Source of the DNA: CAYPNP01 sp964412195 | GTDB lineage: Bacteria; Acidobacteriota; JAAYUB01 | Assembly (NCBI GenBank): GCA_964412195.1 | Contig: CAYPNP010000016.1 | Span: forward strand, 1-64,000 | Direction: 5' to 3' | Length of the DNA: 64,000 nt | Shown: positions 36,425-43,922 of the stretch, piece by piece | Layout: each line of letters starts with the position of its first letter | Numbering within the stretch: the stretch's first letter is position 1 | Notes under the pieces: generated by a model | Told to the model about the DNA's origin: nothing | Database searches by the model: none | What the model saw: the letters and a program-made list of their open reading frames with translations, nothing else | Position numbers and translations under genes: made by a program

Positions 36425-37594
36425 ATGGACGACCCGCGCCTGCCCGCGCCGCCCGCCCTCGACCTGGGCAACCTGCTGATCCTGCACGCCCTGCCCGGCG
36501 TGGGCAAGCGCCGCCTCTTCGAGCTGGCGCAGCGGGCGCCCTTCCTCCTGGCCGAGCCGGTGGGCAAGGATTTCTGGCTCTTCGTCGAGAAGGAGCTGCA
36601 CGCCCCGGTGCCCAAGCGCGAGCAGCACGCCGCCGCGGTCGCGGCGCGGAAGGTGCTGGACAGCCTGGCCCGGGACGAGTTCCGGCTGGTCCACTGGTTC
36701 GATGACGGCTACCCGCCCCTGCTGCGGCAGATCTACGACCCGCCGCTGCTCCTGTTCTGCCGGGGCGACGCAGCGCTGCTGCGGGGCGACTGCCTGGCGG
36801 TGGTCGGCGCCCGGAACGCCACCGACTACGGCGTCACCGTGGCCCGGGAATTCGCCGCGCGGCTGGCGGAGGCGGGCCTGGTCGTCGTGAGCGGGATGGC
36901 CAAGGGGATCGACTCCGCCGCCCACCTCGGCGCCCTCAAGGCCGGCGGGAAGACGCTGGCCGTGCTCGGCGCGGGCGTGGACGTGGTCTACCCGCGCGAG
37001 GCCGGCTTCCTCTACCGCCGCTTGTGCGCGGAGGGGTGCGTCGCCAGCGAGTTCCTCCCCGGCGTCTGGCCGGCGCCCCAGAACTTCCCCATCCGCAACC
37101 GCATCATCAGCGGGCTGGGCTGGGGCACGGTGATCGTGGAGGCCACGCCGCGCAGCGGCTCCCTCATCACCGCCCGCCTGGCCCTGGAGCACAACCGGGA
37201 GCTCTTCGCCGTGCCCGGACCGGTCCACTCCCCGCTCAGCGTCGGGCCCAACTACCTGATTAAACAGGGGGCCAAACTGGTGCAGGTGTGGCAGGACGTG
37301 GCCGAGGAGCTGCCGGCGGACGTCCGGGCCCGGCTGCGGGTCCAGCCGGAGGCGGTCCCCGCGGAGCCGGCCGTGGATGGGCGTTTTACGGGAGATACCA
37401 CAAATGAGCATTTGACAAAGGAAGAGGATGTCGTATATAAGTGCCTCTTTTTTGACCGGAAGGTGCACCTGGACACCCTGCTGGCGCAAACCGGACTGAC
37501 CATGGGCCGACTCGGCGCCGCCCTGCTGCGGCTCCAGTTCGCGGGCCTGGCGCAGGAGCTCCCCGGCCAGTATTTTCTGAAGAACGTGAGGTAG
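36425..37594 (+). CDS. dprA: DNA processing protein DprA
   Basis: The 389-residue protein has a SAM-like N-terminal helical domain, the Rossmann-like DprA core (VVGARNATDYGVTVAREF, VSGMAKGIDSAAHLGAL, FPIRNRIISGLG, EATPRSGSLITARLAL) and a C-terminal winged helix. It loads RecA on incoming single-stranded DNA during natural transformation; many bacteria keep it without known competence. GGAGG precedes the ATG. topA begins 6 bp after its stop, a pairing common in bacteria. A low-GC patch around 37380-37450 interrupts the otherwise uniform composition. Confidence 0.92.
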   Translation: MDDPRLPAPPALDLGNLLILHALPGVGKRRLFELAQRAPFLLAEPVGKDFWLFVEKELHAPVPKREQHAAAVAARKVLDSLARDEFRLVHWFDDGYPPLLRQIYDPPLLLFCRGDAALLRGDCLAVVGARNATDYGVTVAREFAARLAEAGLVVVSGMAKGIDSAAHLGALKAGGKTLAVLGAGVDVVYPREAGFLYRRLCAEGCVASEFLPGVWPAPQNFPIRNRIISGLGWGTVIVEATPRSGSLITARLALEHNRELFAVPGPVHSPLSVGPNYLIKQGAKLVQVWQDVAEELPADVRARLRVQPEAVPAEPAVDGRFTGDTTNEHLTKEEDVVYKCLFFDRKVHLDTLLAQTGLTMGRLGAALLRLQFAGLAQELPGQYFLKNVR

Positions 37595-37600
37595 CTCGCC

Positions 37601-39895
37601 ATGGGCAAATCGCTGGTCATCGTGGAGTCCCCGGCCAAGGCCCGGACCATTTCCCGATATCTCGGCCCCGAGTTCGAGGTCAAGGCCTCGGTGGGGCACA
37701 TCAAGGACCTGCCGAAGAAGAAGCTCGGCGTCGACGTCCGCAAGGACTTCAAGGCCGAATACCACGTCATCCCCGGCAAGGAGAAGGTCGTGCAGGACCT
37801 GCGCAAGGCCGCCCACAAGGCCGGCGCCATCTACCTGGCCGCCGACCCGGACCGCGAGGGCGAGGCCATCTGCCAGCACATCTACGAGGAGATCGCCCCC
37901 GACAACCCGAACGTCCACCGGGTGATGTTCTACGAGATCACCAAGGACGCCGTCCACAAGGCGTTCGAGAACCCCGGCCGGATCGACCGCAACCTGGTCC
38001 AGTCCCAGAACACCCGCCGCATCCTCGACCGGCTGGTGGGCTACAAGATCAGCCCGCTGCTGTGGCGCAAGGTGCGGGCGGGGCTGTCCGCCGGGCGCGT
38101 GCAGACGGTGGCCCTGCGGCTGGTGGTGGACCGGGAGCGGGAGATCCGCGCCTTCGTCAAGGAAGAGTACTGGGTCTTCACCGCCCAGCTCGAGGGGGCG
38201 AAGCCGCCGAAGTTCAAGGCCAAGGCCATCAAGCTGGACGGCAAGAAATTCCTGGTGCGCACCGGCGACGAGGCGGCCGCGCTGAAGAAGGAGCTGGAGG
38301 GCGGCCCGTTCATCGTGGAGTCCGTCAAGCAGACGGCCCGCCGCCAGCAGCCGGCGCCGCCCTTCACCACCAGCAAGCTGCAGCAGGAGGCCAACCGGCG
38401 CTTCAAGCTGCCGGCCTCGAAGACCATGCAGATCGCCCAGCGGCTGTACGAGGGCGTGGAGCTGGGCGCCGAGGGGGCCGTCGGCCTGATCACCTACATG
38501 CGCACCGACTCCACCCGCACCGCCCCGTCGGCGCTCGAGGCCGCCCGGGCCCTGATCGGCGAAAAATACGGCACCGATTACCTGCCGGAAAAGCCACGGT
38601 TCTTCTCCAAATCCGAGCAGGCCCAGGACGCCCACGAGGCCATCCGGCCCACCGCGGTGGGGCGCACCCCCGAGTCGCTCAAGGGGGTGCTGAAGGGCGA
38701 CGAGCTGAAGCTCTACACCCTGATCTGGCAGCGCTTCGTCGCCTCCCAGATGGAGGCGGCGGTGTACGACCACACCGACGTCAAGATCGCCGCCGGCCGG
38801 TGCCAGTTCCAGACCATCGGCGACGTGATGAAGTTCCCCGGCTTCCTGAAGGTCTACCAGGAGGCGGCGGAGGAAAACGGGACCGAGAAGGACGATCAGG
38901 CCGTGAAGCTGCCGCCGCTGCAGGAGAAGGAGACCCTGCGGCTGCTGCAGCTCGACACCGAGCAGATGTTCACTCAACCCCCGCCGCGCTACAGCGAGGC
39001 CACGCTGATCAAGGCGCTGGAGGAGAAGGGCATCGGCCGCCCCAGCACCTACGCCTCCATCGTCACGGTGATCCAGAACCGGCAGTACGTGGTCAAGACC
39101 GAGGGCCGATTCCAGCCCACCGAGACGGGCGAGATCGTGGTGGACCTGCTCATCGCCAGCTTCCCCCACCTGTTCGACTACGACTACACCGCCAACATGG
39201 AGAAGGACCTCGACCGGATCGAGTCCGGCGAGCAGGACTGGCTGGAGGAGTTGCGCCGCTTCTACCAGGGTTTCGAGACGTCGCTCAAGCAGGCCGAGGC
39301 GGAGATGAAGAACCTCCGCCGCGAGGTCGTGCTCACCGACTACGACTGCCCCGAGTGCGGCGCCAAGATGGTGGAGCGCTGGGGCCGCTTCGGCAAGTTC
39401 CTCTCCTGCCAGCGCTACCCGGACTGCAAGGCGTCCATGCCCATCCCCGGCTCCGACGAGGCGAAGAACGGCGGCCAGGCGGGGGCGGAGGGCAAGCAGG
39501 CGCCCAAGGTCCTGGACGAGAAGTGCCCCCAGTGCGGCAAGCCGCTGGTGGAGCGCCAGGGCCGCTTCGGCCGCTTCATCGCCTGCAGCGGCTACCCGGC
39601 CTGCCGCTACACCAAGCAGCCGACCCTGGGCGTGCCCTGCCCGCAGCCCGGCTGCGACGGCGAAATCGTGGCCCGCAAGAGCAAGAAGGGCCGGACGTTC
39701 TACGGCTGCAACCGCTACCCGAAGTGCCAGTTCACCGCCTGGCACAAGCCGGTGGCGGAGAAGTGCCCCGCCTGCGGCCACGCGTTCCTGTTCGAGAAGG
39801 CGACCAAGCGCGACGGCGTCTTCAAGGAGTGCCCCAACCCCGCCTGCAAGCACCGGATCAAGACCGAGGAGACCGGTGAATCGGTGAATGGGTGA
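37601..39895 (+). CDS. topA: DNA topoisomerase I
   Basis: The 764-residue type IA topoisomerase has a TOPRIM domain (SLVIVESPAKARTI at 4-17, DREGE at 84-88), the active-site Y299 in GLITYMRTDSTR and four C-terminal zinc fingers (CPECGAKMVERWG, CPQCGKPLVERQG, CPQPGCDGEIVAR, CPACGHAFLFEKA). It relaxes negative supercoils. The last residues (ETGESVNG) and the stop are encoded by the GGTGAATC repeat array that starts near 39875, so the original C-terminus has apparently been replaced or extended by the array. Confidence 0.95.
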   Translation: MGKSLVIVESPAKARTISRYLGPEFEVKASVGHIKDLPKKKLGVDVRKDFKAEYHVIPGKEKVVQDLRKAAHKAGAIYLAADPDREGEAICQHIYEEIAPDNPNVHRVMFYEITKDAVHKAFENPGRIDRNLVQSQNTRRILDRLVGYKISPLLWRKVRAGLSAGRVQTVALRLVVDREREIRAFVKEEYWVFTAQLEGAKPPKFKAKAIKLDGKKFLVRTGDEAAALKKELEGGPFIVESVKQTARRQQPAPPFTTSKLQQEANRRFKLPASKTMQIAQRLYEGVELGAEGAVGLITYMRTDSTRTAPSALEAARALIGEKYGTDYLPEKPRFFSKSEQAQDAHEAIRPTAVGRTPESLKGVLKGDELKLYTLIWQRFVASQMEAAVYDHTDVKIAAGRCQFQTIGDVMKFPGFLKVYQEAAEENGTEKDDQAVKLPPLQEKETLRLLQLDTEQMFTQPPPRYSEATLIKALEEKGIGRPSTYASIVTVIQNRQYVVKTEGRFQPTETGEIVVDLLIASFPHLFDYDYTANMEKDLDRIESGEQDWLEELRRFYQGFETSLKQAEAEMKNLRREVVLTDYDCPECGAKMVERWGRFGKFLSCQRYPDCKASMPIPGSDEAKNGGQAGAEGKQAPKVLDEKCPQCGKPLVERQGRFGRFIACSGYPACRYTKQPTLGVPCPQPGCDGEIVARKSKKGRTFYGCNRYPKCQFTAWHKPVAEKCPACGHAFLFEKATKRDGVFKECPNPACKHRIKTEETGESVNG

Positions 39896-39982
39896 ATCGG
39901 TGAATCGGTAGAACGAACCACCGATCATCCATCGTAATCGTCGATCGTAATCGTACTCGAGATTCGTAATCGTGCTCGCTAT
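39875..39982. repeat. GGTGAATC array (copy 2) joined to CGTAATCG array
   Basis: GGTGAATC/GGTGAATG iterations (39875-39910) include the 23-bp core shared with 23891 and 48321, then the tail GGTAGAACGAACC. From 39931 the words TCGTAATCG and CGTGCTCG follow (ATCGTAATCGTCGATCGTAA). The topA stop codon (39893-39895) lies inside the core. Confidence 0.8.
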
Positions 39983-40110
39983 GGAGTGCGGTGATGAGGC
40001 GCGCGGCTATTCCTCGCCACCGGTATTACGTATCGCCGCGCCGAATCACCGCTTTGGAATCACCACGAAGTTCAGTAATACCAAACCAGCCTCAATCTGA
40101 AATGACAAAC

Positions 40111-40138
40111 TTGTCTTTTCTCAGCGACATGTCATAAT
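40111..40138 (+). promoter_or_regulatory. Promoter of the VWFA-related gene
   Basis: TTGTCT (40111-40116), 16-bp spacer, CATAAT (40133-40138), 41 bp before the start codon. Confidence 0.55.
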
Positions 40139-40178
40139 AGCAACAGAGTGCACCTGTTCGGTCTCTGGAGGTGCAGCG

Positions 40179-41948
40179 ATGGATAGACGAAAAGTATCCA
40201 TGCTACTGGCTGCCTGCTTCCTGATCGGGACCACATCTGCGCAATCTTCAGCTGATCTGTCATTTCGCATCAGCTCGAAAGCCCGGATGGTTCTGGTGGA
40301 TCTGCTGGTCACCGGGCCGGACGGGAAACTGGTCACGGATCTGCGCGCTGACGAAGTGGAAATCCTGGATGAGGGGAAAAAGCAGGAGCCACTATTTCTT
40401 AGGCTGGAGAGCGCTTTCGGCGGATCCATTCCAGAACGGATTCAGACAACAGAAGCTCAGAAAAGCTCTTCTGTCGAGGGAGCTATCGTCAGCAGCGATC
40501 CGCTCCGCTTCTCTGCGCCAACGGAGAAAGTGACGCTTGTATTCGTGCTTGACCTGGCCACAATCTCGCCCGACGCCATGGTCCGGGTCAAATCCGAAAT
40601 CGGAGAATTTCTGTCTTCGCCTCTTCCGCCCGGCAGCCGGTTCATGCTGGCTGTTGTTGACAACACTTTGGAGATTCGGGAATCCTTTACCGATCAAATG
40701 GACAGATTCAGGCGGGCGGTTGAGTCAATCAACGCGAAAGCCGGCGGAGATCCCGAAGCTTTCAGCGTGACCCGCTTCATTGAAGATGTCGAAACGATCT
40801 TCGAACAGCACGAAAACACGAACACTTTCAGCCAGGCCGCGGACGAGTCGACTCAGACTGCCAGAACTTTTTTGGCGGCCTTGGATCGGCGCATCGAATC
40901 AATCGCGGATACGCTGACTGCGCTCTCCAGCTATCTTGGTTCTCTTCCAGGCAGGAAGCACGTGGTGTTCTTTTCAGCGGGCTACCCCATCACGGCCCCG
41001 AGCATGCTGCGGGGAGTGATTGAGGCCCGCTATTCCGCCGCCATGGGGACATGGACACAGTCGGCCGGCTTCATCCGCCCCGATTTCAGTGCCACCCTGA
41101 GCAGTGACCTGAGCGAGCGCTGGAACCGGCGCATGCAAACCGTGATCGACAACGCCAACCGCGCGCTGGTTTCGATTTATGCCATTGACACTCAGGGAAT
41201 GGTGGCGGCAAGCGGTGCGGGCGAGGCGCAGCGGCGGGTGCCTGCCCGTCTGGTGAGGCAGAATTTTTATTCCCAGTTTGCACCTGCTTCCCTCAATGCC
41301 TCTCAGGAGAACCTGTCCGGAATCTCGGAGGGAACCGGCGGGATCTGCGTGAAGAACAACAACGACCTGCAACGGGGAATCCAATTCGCCTGCCAGGATG
41401 CGATGCAATATTACCTGATGGGATATTCTCCGTCCGATGAGTTAAAGCCAGGCAAGTATCACGAAATCAAGGTTATCGTTCGCCGGCCGAACGTGGCGGT
41501 CCGATTCCGGCAAGGATATCTGGCGTTGGACGATTCTCAGGTGGCGAACCGGGACATCATGAACGCGTTCAAATTTCCCGGGCTATTTCAGGATTACACC
41601 CCCCGGATTGAGACAGAGAAGGCTGGCGGAAAAACCCGTTTCACTGTTCTCGTGCCCACGCGATATCTGGTGTTCGGCTGCGAAGACGACCGGTGCGAAT
41701 GTCCCATCGACTTCTTCGGCGCCTTGATCGATTCCGAAGGCCGGATGGTGGGGGACCGACTCCTCTTCCAGAAAGGATTGTCCCTGCGATTCGACCGTTC
41801 CCAATTGGCTGGATTTCTCGCCAACGAGACCGTCAGCAAATCATTTGAAGCTGTTGTCCCGCCAGGAGAATTCCGTCTGATGGTCGTGGTGCGTCAGGGG
41901 GCCTTCCGCCAACTGGCAGCAAGCACTTTGGCGGTGATCCCCCGATGA
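40179..41948 (+). CDS. Secreted VWFA-related domain protein (TIGR03436-like)
   Basis: The 589-residue protein has a signal peptide (1-21), a short beta domain (VLVDLLVTGPDGKLVTDL, typical of this family), and a von Willebrand A-like domain (about 118-330) with VTLVFVLDLATIS in place of the usual DxSxS MIDAS; here the first motif is D-L-A, so metal binding may be lost. GRKHVVFFSAGYPI is the standard central strand. A C-terminal beta region follows. The VWFA-related family of this shape is strongly expanded in Acidobacteriota. GGAGG precedes the ATG. Lower GC than the neighbours (visible in AT-rich codons), hinting at a different history. Function unknown, possibly surface adhesion. Confidence 0.82.
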   Translation: MDRRKVSMLLAACFLIGTTSAQSSADLSFRISSKARMVLVDLLVTGPDGKLVTDLRADEVEILDEGKKQEPLFLRLESAFGGSIPERIQTTEAQKSSSVEGAIVSSDPLRFSAPTEKVTLVFVLDLATISPDAMVRVKSEIGEFLSSPLPPGSRFMLAVVDNTLEIRESFTDQMDRFRRAVESINAKAGGDPEAFSVTRFIEDVETIFEQHENTNTFSQAADESTQTARTFLAALDRRIESIADTLTALSSYLGSLPGRKHVVFFSAGYPITAPSMLRGVIEARYSAAMGTWTQSAGFIRPDFSATLSSDLSERWNRRMQTVIDNANRALVSIYAIDTQGMVAASGAGEAQRRVPARLVRQNFYSQFAPASLNASQENLSGISEGTGGICVKNNNDLQRGIQFACQDAMQYYLMGYSPSDELKPGKYHEIKVIVRRPNVAVRFRQGYLALDDSQVANRDIMNAFKFPGLFQDYTPRIETEKAGGKTRFTVLVPTRYLVFGCEDDRCECPIDFFGALIDSEGRMVGDRLLFQKGLSLRFDRSQLAGFLANETVSKSFEAVVPPGEFRLMVVVRQGAFRQLAASTLAVIPR

Positions 41949-42034
41949 TCTCTAGTGGCTGGAATTCAAGGGTGCCAAGCTCTGTCACATCTCCTGCGAT
42001 CGTTCCCCAATCTCGGTCCTCAGCGGATTCCAAT
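41949..42034. other. 3' flank of the VWFA gene
   Basis: 86 bp with no hairpin or T-run that would serve as a clear terminator. It leads directly into the REP-like hairpin cluster. Confidence 0.3.
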
Positions 42035-42152
42035 AGCCCGCTTCAGCGGGCTTGGCTCCATCAGCCCGCCGCTTCAGCGGCGGGTGGAGGCCCGATAAAG
42101 TATTGAATCCAGGCCCATTCATGGGCCTTTCCGACCCGTCGCTTCAGCGGCA
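42035..42152. repeat. Tandem short hairpins with a common TTCA loop (REP-like)
   Basis: Four stem-loops in 118 bp share the loop TTCA: AGCCCGC/GCGGGCT (42035-42052), CCCGCCGC/GCGGCGGG (42065-42084), GGCCCA/TGGGCC (42112-42127) and CGTCGC/GCGGCA (42137-42152, imperfect). On the other strand the loop is TGAA. Repeated extragenic palindromes mobilised by RAYT transposases have this look; no such gene is in the window. Confidence 0.7.
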
Positions 42153-42243
42153 AATTGCAAATTATACTTTCCTCTTCTCCCGGGAGGCCCGCTGGGCCGG
42201 CCATGGGAAGCCCAGGTCGCGCGCAGCGAGCCACGCGGATTGT

Positions 42244-42516
42244 CAGCCCGGAGGGCGCCCTAAAATAGCCCCATGCGTGAGCATGGGGAAAGACGCGCAA
42301 TTCCCGCATTTTTTGGATCTCCTCCCCGAGCCCGCTCTGGGGCGGCATACTCTTCGCAATTTGTCTCTCCTTGCCCAGGCTGGCAGGTCGAATATTGATC
42401 CGCCTTTTATGCCGCCCCGCGACGGGGCTCGGGGAAGGGAAATCCATCCATACTCCTCACGCCTCTCAACACCCCATGCTGACGCATGGGGCTATTTTAG
42501 GGCGCCCTCCGGGCTG
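42244..42516. repeat. 273-bp nested palindromic element (MITE-like)
   Basis: The outer arms 42244-42288 and 42472-42516 are 45-bp inverse copies with one mismatch, each containing TAAAATAGCCCCATGCG and its own small hairpin (CCCATGC-GTGA-GCATGGG). Inside them, a second pair (42324-42349, 42408-42434; CCCCGAGCCC...GGGGCGGCATA) is also inverse. The whole would fold as one long stem. No coding capacity. The size and ends suggest a non-autonomous mobile element. Confidence 0.78.
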
Positions 42517-42847
42517 GCACTATGTGTTCAACCTACTCGCGACGGGGTATTTCGATACTACCTCTACTGATACGGAGCACATGTACTGACCGCTTGCCGG
42601 CGTGCGAAAGACGCGGCCTGGGGGAATTGCGAATTGCCAATTGCGGATTGCGGATTGCGGATTGCGGATTTCAAATTCCGAGCGCTGATTCGGCGCAACG
42701 GCACCTTGGAATGGTGGCAAGGCTTCGGCGCGTGTCTCATCACCGCACTCCATGTCGATCGTCTCTTCAGGAATGACGGCGAAGCCGGCTGGAAGCCGGC
42801 GCTCCAAAGACCAAGGTCCGATGTCCGATGACGATTCCAACCGACGA
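42517..42847. other. Non-coding flank with ATTGCGR array and GGCTGGAAGCCGGCGCTCC word
   Basis: ATTGCGR iterations run from 42625 to 42673 (GAATTGCCAATTGCGGATTG). Further on is GCCGGCTGGAAGCCGGCGC (42784-42802), a hairpin-forming word, and GGTCCGATGTCCGATGACG (42814-42832). The convergent PHP gene ends at 42848. No gene is supported in this gap. Confidence 0.6.
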
Positions 42848-43777
42848 TTACGATCGGGAGGAGACTTGTTTCCAGAGTGCGGCGTATTCGCCCAGCCGGC
42901 CGTTGAAGCGGTGGAACTGCAGCCAGGCATAGATGAACGAGCCCACCGTGAAGACCGGCAGCCAGCCGGCCCAGCCGAAGGAGTTGCGGACCTGCTTCCA
43001 GCGGCTCCAGGCGGTGTGGATCTCGCGCCGCCACAGCAGGTCCCTTTCGTAGCCCACGTAGACGCTCATGGCGTCGACGAACACTCCCCAGAACGTCCCG
43101 TTGTTGCCGTGCACGGACGAATCGCCGCGCCGCACGGCCTCCAGGAACTCCGCCGGAGTCGCGCCGGGAGCTTCCGTCCAGGTTCGGCCAACTCGCCAGA
43201 GGGAGTGGGAGTCTGAGCCGGCGATCAAGGCGGGCGCCGCCCGGTCGGCATCCCGCCATGACGGCAGGCCGTCCGTGAAGGCGGTGTTGAGCCCCGGCGG
43301 CAGGCAGGAGTTGATCCCCTCGCACACGCGGAAGCGGGGCAGCAGCCTCTGCAGCAGCCGCACACCGGCCTCGCCGCGGGGGAAATGGTAGAAGGGGTGG
43401 TTCCAGGCGTAAAAGAGGCCGCGCGCGTCCAGCCAGTCCAGCAGCGTCTCGGGATCGCGCCGCCGCACCTGGATCTCGGCATGGTCCTCCGGCGCCATGC
43501 CGTACACGCCGACGTGCAGGTTGTAGCCCTCCACCGGCATGGGCACGGAGACCTCCTCAGAGATAAAGAAGTCCGCGACCTCCGGGTGGCGCGAGCGGAA
43601 CTCCAGGCAGCCGCCGACGGCGTCGTGGTCGGTGATGGTGACGAAGTCCATGCCGCGCGCCTTGGCCGTGCGGTAGATCCGCTCCGGCGTGCTGCAGCTG
43701 TCCGTGGGCTCCAGCAGCGTGACGTGGTTGGTCTTGCCGCTGTGCCAGGAATGAATATGCAGGTCGCACCGCGCCAT
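42848..43777 (-). CDS. PHP-domain phosphoesterase family protein
   Basis: The 309-residue protein starts CDLHIHSWHSGKTNHV and has TITDHDAVGG, EEVSVPM, NLHVGVYGM, WNHPFYHF and IAGSDSH, the ordered His/Asp metal ligands of the PHP fold. Such enzymes hydrolyse phosphate esters or phosphoanhydrides with up to three metal ions; some make small-molecule phosphates. The C-terminal 80 residues include a hydrophobic stretch (FGWAGWLPVFTVGSFIYAWL), so it may attach to the membrane. Substrate unknown. Divergent from the large kinase. Confidence 0.8.
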   Translation of the reverse strand: MARCDLHIHSWHSGKTNHVTLLEPTDSCSTPERIYRTAKARGMDFVTITDHDAVGGCLEFRSRHPEVADFFISEEVSVPMPVEGYNLHVGVYGMAPEDHAEIQVRRRDPETLLDWLDARGLFYAWNHPFYHFPRGEAGVRLLQRLLPRFRVCEGINSCLPPGLNTAFTDGLPSWRDADRAAPALIAGSDSHSLWRVGRTWTEAPGATPAEFLEAVRRGDSSVHGNNGTFWGVFVDAMSVYVGYERDLLWRREIHTAWSRWKQVRNSFGWAGWLPVFTVGSFIYAWLQFHRFNGRLGEYAALWKQVSSRS

Positions 43778-43821
43778 GGAGGTCCCCTTTCCGCCCCGGC
43801 GGTCCGCCCGCCGGATCCCTT

Positions 43822-43849
43822 ATTGTAGGTAGAACCACCCGGATTACAA
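43822..43849 (-). promoter_or_regulatory. Promoter of the PHP gene
   Basis: TTGTAA (43849-43844), 16-bp spacer, TACAAT (43827-43822), 44 bp before the start codon. Confidence 0.55.
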
Positions 43850-43873
43850 TCCCTTTTCCCACCCGGGCGTCTA

Positions 43874-43882
43874 TGTTATAGT
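43874..43882 (+). promoter_or_regulatory. Extended -10 promoter of the Ser/Thr kinase gene
   Basis: TGT directly before TATAGT (43877-43882), 40 bp before the GTG start. Confidence 0.5.
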
Positions 43883-43922
43883 GGGGGCACTGGGTCCACG
43901 CCACCGGCAGGGGAGTTCCGCC

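Noticed and set aside
36383..39928. Very long open frame on the minus strand opposite dprA and topA (over 1100 codons)
   Set aside because: It has the composition of an antisense shadow in GC-rich DNA, no ribosome site, and the opposite strand encodes clear DprA and TopA.
42052..42589. Coding regions of 70-170 codons in the hairpin cluster
   Set aside because: They run through palindromes on both strands, lack ribosome sites and have no protein-like features.
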